A DNA stretch of 64,000 bases, taken from positions 248,001-312,000 of the forward strand of contig JARACJ010000001.1 in NCBI GenBank assembly GCA_028767165.1. Reading direction: 5' to 3'. The first letter of the stretch is position 1. Every line of letters starts with the position of its first letter. The position numbers and the translations under genes were made by a program. The DNA is from Proteobacteria bacterium DTSAM18 (GTDB lineage Bacteria; Myxococcota_A; UBA796; GCA-2862545). Shown here in pieces: positions 24,933 through 34,024 of the stretch. The notes beneath the pieces were generated by a model that ran no database searches, was not told the DNA's origin, and saw only the letters and a list, made by a program, of their open reading frames with translations.

Positions 24933-25554
24933 GGCGTCCTCGTCTGGGTTTGTTCGGGGTGGGGGTGTCGTCGAGCTGGTCGCCGGCCCAGGTGGCCCTC
25001 TTGTGGCCCCAGCCGGACCCCACCTGGAAGCTGACTTCGGTGGGGGTCTGCACACGCCGTTCGAAGCGGGCGACCCACAGCTGGTTCCAGATGTTCTTGT
25101 GGGCGTACAGGTTCTGCTGGGTGGAGGTGGGTCGGCGAACCCGGTAGACCTCGACGAGAGGCATCTCCTCTCCGTCTGCCCATAGCGTGACCTGCCAGTC
25201 GTCGCTGCCGCGGCCGAAGGTCGTGGAGCGCTCCATGTCGGACTCTGCGGTGAAGATCACCTCGTAGAAGTCCTGGGCGTCGGAGGTGTGCAGCTCCTGG
25301 AGCTTGTTGCGATAGTCGTCTCCACCGCCGACGAGGCGCAGCTCCTCGTGGATCATCGCGGAGCGCATGCCGGGGCTGAGCAGGGTGGCCCGTACCCGCA
25401 GCGCGGTGCCGAACCCCCAGTACACCTCGAGGAGCTCCGTGTGCCCCTCCAGGGACTTGAGGTAGTCCACGCGGGGACGATGGGCGCAGGCAGTGAGACC
25501 GAGCAGCAACAGCAGGCCGAGGGTTCGGTGCAAGAGACCTCCAGACCCCACCAC
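24919..25554 (-). CDS. Predicted lipoprotein, unknown function
   Basis: 211 residues with the signal LGLLLLLGLTAC, giving a lipidated cysteine near residue 23. The mature domain contains RATLLSPGMRSAMIHEEL and a beta-rich middle with the phrase DFYEVIFTAES, and ends in a basic tail. I do not recognise the family. It lies one base after the neighbouring lipoprotein and overlaps pepP, so the three genes are likely one transcript. Probably a periplasmic or outer-membrane-attached protein. Confidence 0.7.
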   Translation of the reverse strand: MVGSGGLLHRTLGLLLLLGLTACAHRPRVDYLKSLEGHTELLEVYWGFGTALRVRATLLSPGMRSAMIHEELRLVGGGDDYRNKLQELHTSDAQDFYEVIFTAESDMERSTTFGRGSDDWQVTLWADGEEMPLVEVYRVRRPTSTQQNLYAHKNIWNQLWVARFERRVQTPTEVSFQVGSGWGHKRATWAGDQLDDTPTPNKPRRGRHARP

Positions 25555-25555
25555 T

Positions 25556-26239
25556 TTAACGTCCGGGACCCTGCTGTGACAGTTGCTCCGCGAGCTGATC
25601 GATCACGGGTTGCAGCCCGGCGCAGTCAGGGGCCTTGCGGGGACCGGTACGCAGCTTGCGTCCCCCGTCGCGCTCGGCCGGTGGGAGGGTCAGCTGCCAC
25701 CGGGCCCAGGCCATCCACTCGTCGGCATCACCACGGACGGGGCCCTTCGGGCTGGTGCTCGGCGCCCAGGGGCTTCCAGAGGCCAACGTGAGCCAGTGCA
25801 GCGTGTCCTGGGAGATGGCGAGGGGATGTTTCGCACCTCCGGCCGCCTCGAGCTGCTCCCAGGCGGCGATCCAGCCCGCGCCGCTCCGCAGGGCCGACTG
25901 CAGCTCTGCGGCCACCATCAGCGAGAGGGCGGCGAGTCCCTCGTCGGATGTGGGCGCGGTGCCATCCGGCGCCCCCTTGCCGCCCAGACATGCCTCGGCG
26001 GCCGCGTAGGCGGTCGCCATGTCGTCGGGTTCGCGGGTCATCTGCGCCAGGCGGTAGGTGCCGTGGGCCTTGTGCAGGCAGTCGGTGGCCGTGGGAAGCC
26101 AGTGCTGCAGGGCCAGGGCGTCGCCACAGTGGGCCAGCACATGTGGGGACGGCTCTTCCGGTGACTGCGCCCGATCGGGGGCCGACCCCTGCCCACACGC
26201 GGCGAGCGACAATGTCCATCCAACGAAGCGTCTGCGCAT
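25556..26239 (-). CDS. Predicted lipoprotein, unknown function
   Basis: 227 residues. A short signal MRRRFVGWTLSLAAC puts the lipidated cysteine at about residue 15. Cysteines recur in AHCGDALALQHWLPTATDC and AAEACLGGKG and near the C-terminus, which suggests disulfides outside the cytoplasm. Composition is Ala- and Trp-rich with helical repeats that could be TPR-like but are too weak to call. First gene of the lipoprotein-lipoprotein-pepP-zinc ribbon run, divergent from guaB. Confidence 0.7.
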   Translation of the reverse strand: MRRRFVGWTLSLAACGQGSAPDRAQSPEEPSPHVLAHCGDALALQHWLPTATDCLHKAHGTYRLAQMTREPDDMATAYAAAEACLGGKGAPDGTAPTSDEGLAALSLMVAAELQSALRSGAGWIAAWEQLEAAGGAKHPLAISQDTLHWLTLASGSPWAPSTSPKGPVRGDADEWMAWARWQLTLPPAERDGGRKLRTGPRKAPDCAGLQPVIDQLAEQLSQQGPGR

Positions 26240-26280
26240 GTCCGGTCCTTGCGTAGGGTACCCACCTGTCTACCATCTGA

Positions 26281-27522
<1,242 letters not shown>

Positions 27523-27541
27523 GCCCCAGGGCCCGACGACA

Positions 27542-27573
27542 ACGCCCCCGCCCGGGAGACCGGACGGGGGCGT
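27542..27573 (+). terminator. Terminator between guaB and aacS (possibly bidirectional)
   Basis: ACGCCCCCG at 27542-27550 pairs with CGGGGGCGT at 27565-27573 across a 14-base loop. On the plus strand the stem is followed by CGTGGTTCTTGGG. It lies 20 bases after guaB and 41 bases after the end of the convergent gene, so it may serve both. Confidence 0.65.
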
Positions 27574-27613
27574 CGTGGTTCTTGGGTGGGGGCCAGGTGG
27601 CCCCCCGAACAGC

Positions 27614-29569
27614 TCAGCGGCGGAGGGTGTCCTTGTGGCTCTCGAACCAGTCGAGGGCCTCGGGGTTGCCGAGGGCATCGCGGTTGGGGGCCTTCATGTC
27701 CTGCAGCACCCGGCTCACGGCGATCTCCACCTTCTTACCGGAGATGGTCCGCGGCACGGCCGGCACCTGGAGGATGCGCGCGGGCACGTGGCGTGGCGAG
27801 GCCAGGGACCGGATGCGACGCTTCATGCGGTTGGTGAGCTCGTCGTCGAGGGTGTGGTCGGCTTGCAGGACCACGAACAGCACCACCTCGACGTCGTTGT
27901 CGTCGGTGGGGAGTCCCACGACCAGCGCCTCACGGACCTCGTCCATGGACTCGACGGGCCGGTAGATCTCGGCCGTGCCGATGCGGACACCGCCGGGGTT
28001 GAGCGTGGAGTCGGATCGGCCATGGACGATGACGCCCTGGTGCTCGGTGATCTCGATGAAGTCGCCATGACGCCACACGCCGTCGAACTCGGCGAAGTAG
28101 GCGTTGTGGTAGCGGGCGCCGTCGGTGTCGCTCCAGAAGCCCACGGGCATCGAAGGGAACGGCCTGGTGCACACCAGCTCGGCCTTCTCCCCGACCACGG
28201 GCTCGCCTTCGGAGCGCCAGGCCTCCACGGCCATGCCGAGGCCGCGCTTCTGGATCTCGCCCGGGTAGACCGGCGCGATGGGACAGCCGAGCATGAAGCA
28301 GGAGATGATGTCCGTGCCGCCGCTGATCGACGCCAGCTGTACGTCGCGGGAGATGTGCTCGTAGACGTAGTTGAAGTTGTCGACCGACAGGGGCGAGCCG
28401 GTGGACAGCACGGCCTTGAGCTGGGACAGGTCGTGGGTCGTGCCGGGACGCAGGCCTTCCTTCTCGCACATGGACAGGAACTTGGGGCTGGTGCCGAACA
28501 CGTTGATGCCGAGCTCGCCGGCACGACGCCACAGGACGTCGAGGCTGGGCACGGCGGGGGAGCCATCCCACAGGACGACCTCCGCGCCCACCAGCAGGCC
28601 GGACACCAGCCAGTTCCACATCATCCAGCCACAGGTGGTGAAGTAGAACAGGGTGTCGCCTTCCGACAGGTCGGTGTGGAGGATGTGCTCCTTGGCGTGC
28701 TGCACGAGCGTGCCACCGGCACCGTGCACGATGCACTTGGGCACACCCGTGGTGCCGGAGGAGTACATGATGTACAGCGGGTGGTCGAAGGGCAGGGGAG
28801 CGAACGTGGGCTCGGACTCGTGCCGCGCCATGACGTCGCTCCAGGAGACGGCCAGCGGCAGGCCCTCGAAGGACGCACCGGGGGTGTGCTGCACCACCAG
28901 CACCTGCGTGAGGGAGTCCTGCAGGTTTCCGATGATCTCAGCCAGCTTGCCGACCATGTCGTGGTCGCGCCCGTTGTAGCGGGACGCCGTGGTGCACAGC
29001 AGCACCTTGGGCTGGATCTGGCCGAAGCGGTCCATCACGCCCTTGATGCCGAAGTCGGGGCTGGAGGACGAGAAGATGGCACCGATGCTGCTGGCTGCGA
29101 GCATGGTGACGACCGTCTCGATGCGGTTGGGCATCCAGGCCGCCACGCGGTCGCCCTGGCCCACACCGGCCTCGAGCAGCTGCGCCTGCACCTTGGCCAC
29201 CATGGCGGCGAGCTCGTTGTAGGACACCCGGATGGGGGCCTCGTCGCGCTCGTCGATGCTGATGAGCGCCGTCTTGTCGGAGCGGTGGCGCAGGAGGTTC
29301 TCGGCGAAGTTCAGCGTCGCGCCCTCGAACCACTTTGCATGCTCCATTCCTTCACCACCGAGCACGGTGTGCCAGGGTGTGGTGAACTGCAGGCCGGCGT
29401 AGTCGATGACCTCGGGCCAGAACAGCTCCGGGTGGTCCACGGACCACTGCCAGAGGGTGTCATAGTCGGGCAGGGCGACCTGGTGGTGGCCTTCGACCTG
29501 CTTCATGAAGCGGGTGAGCTGGGCAGCCTGCACCCGTGCTGCGGAAGGGGTCCACAGGGGCTGAGTCAT
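27614..29569 (-). CDS. Acetoacetyl-CoA synthetase
   Basis: Acyl-CoA ligase that activates acetoacetate with ATP and CoA. 651 residues, the family length. The N-terminal ACAS-type segment has FWPEVIDYAGLQF and KWFEGATLNFAENLL, which favour acetoacetate ligase over acetyl-CoA synthetase. Adenylation motifs: MYSSGTTGVPKCIVHG, FYFTTCGWMMWNW, SISGGTDIISCF, GVWRHGDF and the C-terminal catalytic lysine in RTISGKKVE. This points to ketone-body or poly-hydroxybutyrate-related carbon recycling. Monocistronic as far as visible. Confidence 0.92.
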   Translation of the reverse strand: MTQPLWTPSAARVQAAQLTRFMKQVEGHHQVALPDYDTLWQWSVDHPELFWPEVIDYAGLQFTTPWHTVLGGEGMEHAKWFEGATLNFAENLLRHRSDKTALISIDERDEAPIRVSYNELAAMVAKVQAQLLEAGVGQGDRVAAWMPNRIETVVTMLAASSIGAIFSSSSPDFGIKGVMDRFGQIQPKVLLCTTASRYNGRDHDMVGKLAEIIGNLQDSLTQVLVVQHTPGASFEGLPLAVSWSDVMARHESEPTFAPLPFDHPLYIMYSSGTTGVPKCIVHGAGGTLVQHAKEHILHTDLSEGDTLFYFTTCGWMMWNWLVSGLLVGAEVVLWDGSPAVPSLDVLWRRAGELGINVFGTSPKFLSMCEKEGLRPGTTHDLSQLKAVLSTGSPLSVDNFNYVYEHISRDVQLASISGGTDIISCFMLGCPIAPVYPGEIQKRGLGMAVEAWRSEGEPVVGEKAELVCTRPFPSMPVGFWSDTDGARYHNAYFAEFDGVWRHGDFIEITEHQGVIVHGRSDSTLNPGGVRIGTAEIYRPVESMDEVREALVVGLPTDDNDVEVVLFVVLQADHTLDDELTNRMKRRIRSLASPRHVPARILQVPAVPRTISGKKVEIAVSRVLQDMKAPNRDALGNPEALDWFESHKDTLRR

Positions 29570-29590
29570 CGATGTCTCCCAAGACGAAAA

Positions 29591-29623
29591 CGCGCCCCCG
29601 AGGGTACAGCCCTCGGAGGCGCG
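29591..29623 (-). terminator. Intrinsic terminator of rplC
   Basis: CGCGCC-CCCGAGGG pairs with CCCTCGG-AGGCGCG over a five-base loop (TACAG). On the minus strand it is followed directly by TTTTCGTCTT. A strong, classical terminator 41 bases past the rplC stop, confirming that rplC ends its own transcript. Confidence 0.9.
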
Positions 29624-29664
29624 GAGCCAGCCAACTTGGCGTCAGCTGAGAACCCGAAGGTCTA

Positions 29665-30327
29665 TCAGGCGTTGATCTTCTTCACGGCCTTGCGGACCTT
29701 GACGAAGGCACCCTTGGGGCCGGGAACGCCGCCCTTCAGGAAGACCAGGTTGCGCTCGGCGTCGACCTTGACCACGTCGAGGTTCTGGACCGTGACCTGC
29801 TCTGCACCCATGTGACCGGGCATCTTCTTGCCCTTCATGACGTGGCCGGGGGTGAGGCGGGTACCGATGGAACCACCGTGACGGAAGAACTCGTGGGTAC
29901 CGTGGGAACGGATGAAGCCCGCGAAGTTGTGGCGCTTCATGACACCGGCGAAGCCGCGGCCCTTGGAGGTACCGATGACGTCGACGACGTCGCCCTCGGC
30001 GAAGACATCAGCAGCGCCGATGTTCTGGCCGGCCTCGAAGCCGCCAGCGACCTCGTCGGAGACGCGGATCTCGGCGATGAGGGCCTTGGGGTTGGCGCCG
30101 GACTTGGCCAGGTGGCCAGCCATGGGCTTGTTGATGCGGTGCTCCTTCTGGGTGCCGAAGCCGAGCTGGAGGGCAGCGTAGCCGTCTGCGCGCTCGGAGG
30201 ACTTGACCTGAAGGATCTGGTTGGGGCCGACCTCGACCACGGTGACGGGAAGGACGGTGCCATCCTCGTGGAACAGCTGGGTCATGCCGATCTTGCGGCC
30301 CAGAAGGCCCATCGTCTCGTTTGCCAT
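29665..30327 (-). CDS. rplC: 50S ribosomal protein L3, displaced from the S10 cluster
   Basis: L3 (uL3), an early-assembly protein reaching the peptidyl transferase centre. 220 residues, full length. It opens GLLGRKIGMTQLFHEDGTVL, has the central TSKGRGFAGVMKRHNFAG, HGTHEFFRHGGSIGTRLTPG around the glutamine/glycine loop, and ends KGAFVKVRKAVKKINA. GGAGGTAAATC gives a strong ribosome-binding site. It is normally second in the S10 operon; here it stands alone about 30 kb away on the other strand, with a promoter, a palindrome and a leader hairpin upstream and a terminator downstream. Confidence 0.97.
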   Translation of the reverse strand: MANETMGLLGRKIGMTQLFHEDGTVLPVTVVEVGPNQILQVKSSERADGYAALQLGFGTQKEHRINKPMAGHLAKSGANPKALIAEIRVSDEVAGGFEAGQNIGAADVFAEGDVVDVIGTSKGRGFAGVMKRHNFAGFIRSHGTHEFFRHGGSIGTRLTPGHVMKGKKMPGHMGAEQVTVQNLDVVKVDAERNLVFLKGGVPGPKGAFVKVRKAVKKINA

Positions 30328-30383
30328 GATTTACCTCCGCATTGGACGCTCTCGCGGCGTCGTACGGGTTGAAGGGAAACAGG

Positions 30384-30413
30384 CCGTGCGGGCATCAATG
30401 CCGGAACGCACGG
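30384..30413 (-). other. Nested hairpin in the rplC 5' leader
   Basis: On the minus strand CCGTGCG and CGCACGG form an outer seven-base-pair stem around an inner GGCA-TTGA-TGCC stem. It lies between the predicted transcription start (about 30418) and the rplC ribosome-binding site, about 55 bases before the start codon. A place where L3 or another factor could bind the mRNA; that role is inference. Confidence 0.55.
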
Positions 30414-30453
30414 CGGCCCGGGGCGTATAACGCACCCCGGGCCGCGGGTCCAA
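30413..30453 (-). promoter_or_regulatory. rplC promoter with an overlapping operator-like palindrome
   Basis: On the minus strand: -35 TTGGAC (30453-30448), exactly 17 bases, -10 TTATAC (30430-30425). The spacer and -10 sit inside a perfect inverted repeat with 11-base arms, GCGGCCCGGGG at 30413-30423 and CCCCGGGCCGC at 30435-30445, centred on the TATA-like core. A repressor or activator site over the promoter is one reading; a structured 5' end of an upstream transcript is another, although no T-tract follows. Confidence 0.65.
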
Positions 30454-30525
30454 TGCAGGGATGGGAGCTTGACGGCCCATCCTGGCGGCTGCTGCCCCGG
30501 CTCGGGGACGGCAGCGCCGGGTGCA

Positions 30526-31179
30526 TCAGAAGGTGTACTTGAAGTAGCCGGCGGGGAAGACGCCGACATCCATGCCCACGATGTACAGGACGTCGACCGT
30601 GGCGCCCAGGGAGAAGTGGGACAGCTTGGTGAAGTACTCGATGTTCACGCCGCCGCCCACGGTGGGCAGGGTGCCGTCGTGCACGGGCGTGCCGAAGCCG
30701 CCGTACGCGCCGCCGATGACCTTGTCGAGGTACTCATCCTCGGGGATCAGCAGAGGAGCGAAGTTGACGCCGCCGCCGATGCGAGGACCCACGCCGAAGC
30801 GACGGGTGGGGAAGAAGTTCATCTGGAACATGGCCAGACCGCCGACCAGCAGGATGTCGCCCTGGGTGCGGAGGTTGGGATCGGTGATGGCGCCCGCCTG
30901 CACCTGCCAGTCCATGCCGGAGTGCATGGAGGTGTACAGGGACAGCTCACCGCTGACGGTGAAGTTGGAGGCGTTGTAGAAGTCGTAGCCGCCGGAGATG
31001 ACCAGGGTGGTACCGGGATCGACGATTCCCTGGCTGCCACGGGGGCCGGCGAAGATGGTGGAGCCGACAGAGGCCTTGAGGTAGCCGCCGTGGACGACCT
31101 CGCGGACGACATCATCCTTGGCGTGGGCCATGGGGGCGGCAAGGGCGCCGGCGGCGAGAAGGGCGATCATAGGACGCAT
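30526..31179 (-). CDS. Outer-membrane beta-barrel protein, NfsH/CglE-like position
   Basis: 217 residues with a cleavable signal MRPMIALLAAGALAAPMAHA. The mature part alternates hydrophobic and polar residues as in a small barrel, with many glycines, and ends in phenylalanine (FPAGYFKYTF), the usual C-terminal signal for outer-membrane insertion. It is the last of eight genes that follow the nfsA-H order, and it has its own promoter region with paired TGTACC sites and follows a terminator. The family identity is by position and architecture, not by an aligned homologue. Confidence 0.75.
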   Translation of the reverse strand: MRPMIALLAAGALAAPMAHAKDDVVREVVHGGYLKASVGSTIFAGPRGSQGIVDPGTTLVISGGYDFYNASNFTVSGELSLYTSMHSGMDWQVQAGAITDPNLRTQGDILLVGGLAMFQMNFFPTRRFGVGPRIGGGVNFAPLLIPEDEYLDKVIGGAYGGFGTPVHDGTLPTVGGGVNIEYFTKLSHFSLGATVDVLYIVGMDVGVFPAGYFKYTF

Positions 31180-31238
31180 GCGGTTTCCTCGTGCGCGTAC
31201 GGATAGCGTGTGACGCTGACGTCGCGTTCTAGCATGAG

Positions 31239-31279
31239 GGTACAGGCGTCAAAAGTCGAAAACATGTCCGGTACACTTG
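31239..31279 (-). promoter_or_regulatory. Paired TGTACC sites upstream of the last barrel gene
   Basis: On the minus strand CAAGTGTACCGGA (31279-31267) is followed 31 bases later by GCCTGTACC (31247-31239). The second site overlaps TTGACG at 31252-31247, which with TAGAAC at 31231-31226 forms a possible promoter with a short 15-base spacer. The 13-base first site occurs identically at 33821-33809 upstream of another gene of the same cluster. Confidence 0.5.
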
Positions 31280-31316
31280 ACCGCAGGAAAGCCCAGCTAT
31301 CGGCAAGAAAGAAAAA

Positions 31317-31344
31317 CGCCCGGTGCCGAACATGGCACCGGGCG
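31317..31344 (-). terminator. Intrinsic terminator after the FHA/TonB-like gene
   Basis: CGCCCGGTGCC at 31317-31327 pairs perfectly with GGCACCGGGCG at 31334-31344 over a six-base loop; on the minus strand it is followed by TTTTTCTTTCTTG. A second GC stem (CCGCCCTC with GAGGGCGG) lies just before it at about 31367-31387. Clear end of the upstream transcript. Confidence 0.9.
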
Positions 31345-31399
31345 AATCTTCGCTTCGGGGCTGCACCGCCCTCTCGGGGAGGGCGGCCAACGTACCCCA

Positions 31400-33319
31400 T
31401 CAGCCGGGGCTGAAGATGAAGGGGTACTTGACGATGACGATGCCGCCGCCCTTGGGCTCGGGGAAGGTCATCTTCATGAACTGCTGGCGGACACAGGAGT
31501 CGACGGCGCCGTTGCCGATGGACTCGAGGACGGAGGCCTTGGAGACCGAGCCGTCGCCGGCGATGGTGAAGTTGATCTTGACCTTACCTGCGAGGGTGGG
31601 GTTCTTCTGCAGCTCGCGCTGGTAGCAGTAGCGGATGGACTGCATGCGACGCTTGACGACCTTGTCGATCAGGGCGCGGTCGAGGGAGCCCATGATGACC
31701 GGGGAGCCGCCGCGAGCGGACATGCCGCCGCCGCCCTTCTCACCGAAGGAGCCGCCGCCCTTGCCGTAGCCGGAGGCGCCAGACCCCATGCCCTTGGTGC
31801 CGTAGCCGCCGAGGCCGGAAGCGGAGCCGCCGCCACCCATGCCGGAGCCACGGGAGCCGAGGCCACCGACGCCTGCCTGGGTGCCCTTGGCACCGATGAG
31901 GCCGCCGAGGCCGCCAGCCATGCCGGCGCTGAGGCCTGCATCGCCGAGGTCAGCCATGCCTGCGTCGTCGAAGGCGCCGAGGAGGCCCGCGTTCTCAGCG
32001 ATCTCCTTGTCCTGCTGGGACTTGTCGGCCTCTTGCTTGTTGCCCTTGGCCTGCTTCTGCTTGGCGTCCTTCTTGCCGACCTTGCCTTCCTTCTTCTTGG
32101 CCTTCTTGCCCTCACCCGCGTCGGGGTTCTTGTCGGGCTTGTCTTCCTTCTTCTTCTCTTCCTTCTCGGGCTTCTCGAGGAGGAGCTGCGCGAACTGATC
32201 TTCGAGCTCGGAGATGTCGTTCTGTGCAGGCGGAGGAGAGGTGGCCACGTAGGCACCGAAGATGCCGCCGATGAAGGCCATGACGGAGAAGGTGGCCAGC
32301 AGGGTGTAGTCCACATCCGTGATGAGGCCGCCAGCGACCTTCTTGGAGGGGTGCACCATGTGGGTGAAGAAGATCAGGCCATCGATGTTGATCATCAGAC
32401 GGATGTCGTCGGAGATCGCGATCTCGGTGATCTGACCGTTCTTGGAGGCCTTGCCCAGGGCGACGAGCTGGTCGAGGTTGTAGTCCTGACCGTTGATCTC
32501 GGCGGTGACGGTCCAGTGGCTGTCGATGCGAGCGACGAACTGCGAGCCATCCCACTTGAACAGTTCGAAGTCGAAACCGCCGGGCAGGCTGGAGTCGGGG
32601 GCGTAGAAGTCGGAACGCCAGGCGCTGTTGACGTCGGACCAGATCGGCGGCGACATCTGCATGACGCCGGCCATGCTGTTGGGGATCCAGCCGAGCTCGA
32701 CGCCCAGGAGGCTCCACTTGAAGCCCGTGGAGCTACCGACGGTGACAGCCTTGTGGCCCTTCTTGAAGTGCAGGCTGTCCAGCATCATGTTCTGCCAGAT
32801 CTGCGAGACTTCCAGGACCTTGGGTGCCTTGGTGTCGAGGCCGAGGTTGGAGTTGCCGCGGCCGGCGCGCGCGATGATGTCCATCACGTTGTCGCGCTGC
32901 TCACCCGGATCGAACTCGTCGATCGCGTTGATCTCGAGGACCGGGAGCTCCTCGAGGTCGTCGGAGGAGACGGCCGCGGAGGAAGCGGTGGGGTGGGTGG
33001 GCTCCTCGTCTTCGAAGGCCAGCTCGATGCGGATCGTGCCGAACTCGAAGGAGTCGCCGTTGGACAGCTCGACGTTGGCGATCCGCTGGCCCTGATGGAC
33101 CGTGCCGGTCTCGGTGCCGAGATCGACGAGACGGATGGTGCCATCGTCTTCCACGTTGATGACTGCGTGGAGGGGGCCGACGTTGGGGTCGTCGAGGCGC
33201 AGGTCAGCGCCTTCCGCGGAACCGATCTTGATCGAGGAGAGGGTCAGTTCCCGCTCCTCCAGAAGGTTCTCACCGCGGAAGATCTTGAAGCGCATGGGGG
33301 ATTGGCTCGTGTCAGCCAT
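31400..33319 (-). CDS. FHA domain, TM and AgmX/PglI-type C-terminal protein (NfsG/GltG-like)
   Basis: An inner-membrane protein linking cytoplasm to periplasm. 639 residues from the ATG at 33319, eight bases after GGAG; a second ATG at 33325 is too close to that site. Order: FHA domain (about 8-95, with KIGSAEGADLRLDDPNVGPLHA), a globular region to about 335, one membrane helix (TLLATFSVMAFIGGIFGAYV, about 343-362), a Lys/Glu-rich stretch, a Gly-rich stretch (about 450-540), and a TonB-like AgmX/PglI C-terminal domain from about 548 with RRMQSIRYCYQRELQ and GDGSVSKASV. This architecture is that of GltG/NfsG in Myxococcus. It would bridge to the TPR lipoprotein and barrels of the cluster. Confidence 0.88.
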   Translation of the reverse strand: MADTSQSPMRFKIFRGENLLEERELTLSSIKIGSAEGADLRLDDPNVGPLHAVINVEDDGTIRLVDLGTETGTVHQGQRIANVELSNGDSFEFGTIRIELAFEDEEPTHPTASSAAVSSDDLEELPVLEINAIDEFDPGEQRDNVMDIIARAGRGNSNLGLDTKAPKVLEVSQIWQNMMLDSLHFKKGHKAVTVGSSTGFKWSLLGVELGWIPNSMAGVMQMSPPIWSDVNSAWRSDFYAPDSSLPGGFDFELFKWDGSQFVARIDSHWTVTAEINGQDYNLDQLVALGKASKNGQITEIAISDDIRLMINIDGLIFFTHMVHPSKKVAGGLITDVDYTLLATFSVMAFIGGIFGAYVATSPPPAQNDISELEDQFAQLLLEKPEKEEKKKEDKPDKNPDAGEGKKAKKKEGKVGKKDAKQKQAKGNKQEADKSQQDKEIAENAGLLGAFDDAGMADLGDAGLSAGMAGGLGGLIGAKGTQAGVGGLGSRGSGMGGGGSASGLGGYGTKGMGSGASGYGKGGGSFGEKGGGGMSARGGSPVIMGSLDRALIDKVVKRRMQSIRYCYQRELQKNPTLAGKVKINFTIAGDGSVSKASVLESIGNGAVDSCVRQQFMKMTFPEPKGGGIVIVKYPFIFSPG

Positions 33320-33346
33320 GGACATGTCTCCAGGGTGCAGGCGGGA

Positions 33347-33613
33347 TCACTTGACTTCGTCGATGGAAGCCTTCATCTCACGATCGAAGTTCTCACGAAG
33401 ACGAATGAGAGGGTTGAACTTGCCGCGGCTGGACTCGATGGAGAGCACACCGCTGGGCTTCTTCAACTCGCCGGTGACGTCGACGTCTTCGAAGTCGATC
33501 TCGGTGCGCTGCTTGTATTCGATGGCGCGACCGGAATCTTCGTCCTGTGCGAAAGCAACGGTGGAAACGCTGCTGAGCGCGAGGGAAGCAAGGAGAACTC
33601 GGGAAAGGGACAT
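33347..33613 (-). CDS. Small secreted protein of the nfs/glt-like cluster (NfsF position)
   Basis: 88 residues from the ATG at 33613, preceded by GGAGG at five bases; the longer in-frame reading to 33658 is rejected. A cleavable signal SLSRVLLASLALSSVSTVAFA is followed by about 66 mature residues rich in charged side chains (QDEDSGRAIEYKQRTEIDFE) ending KASIDEVK. No cysteine. Its position between the TPR lipoprotein and the FHA/TonB-like gene is that of nfsF. Likely periplasmic; function unknown. Confidence 0.75.
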   Translation of the reverse strand: MSLSRVLLASLALSSVSTVAFAQDEDSGRAIEYKQRTEIDFEDVDVTGELKKPSGVLSIESSRGKFNPLIRLRENFDREMKASIDEVK

Positions 33614-34024
33614 GAAGCCTCCACGCATGGGGGGGATGGACCCCTGGGGCGTAGTCATTGGACTCGATGCATATTGCGGGAACGATCTGCGGTGCTCAAG
33701 TGATTTCCGGTCAGCATCGAGTCAAGCGGATTTTCACGGGTGGAGGTAGGAACCGCGCCGATGGAACGCGGTCGGAAGCCAGCGGTACAGGCGGGGAATC
33801 GGCTGGACTCCGGTACACTTGCGTCAAGGGCTTGTGACAGTGTGAAGAGGCCTTTCACCCTATGAAAAGACACACAGGGATGCGCCGATTCGTGCGGAAC
33901 GGGCCCCTGGCACGCGGGTTCGGGGCGCTGGGTACGTGCGCCATGGGCACCTGCGGGCAGCTCCAGGGCTCGCCGGAGTGGCAGGACATTCCGCCGGAGA
34001 GGTGGACCGAGGAAGAGGTCCGCG
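33614..34024 (-). promoter_or_regulatory. 411-base non-coding region with paired TGTACC sites
   Basis: Upstream region of the small secreted gene. On the minus strand CAAGTGTACCGGA (33821-33809) is preceded by TTGACG (33829-33824 region, CCTTGACGCAAG) and followed 28 bases later by GCCTGTACC (33792-33784). The rest shows no convincing gene. A plus-strand frame from 33862 begins with lipoprotein-like residues but soon turns into Arg/Gly-rich sequence typical of a wrong frame. Confidence 0.45.
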
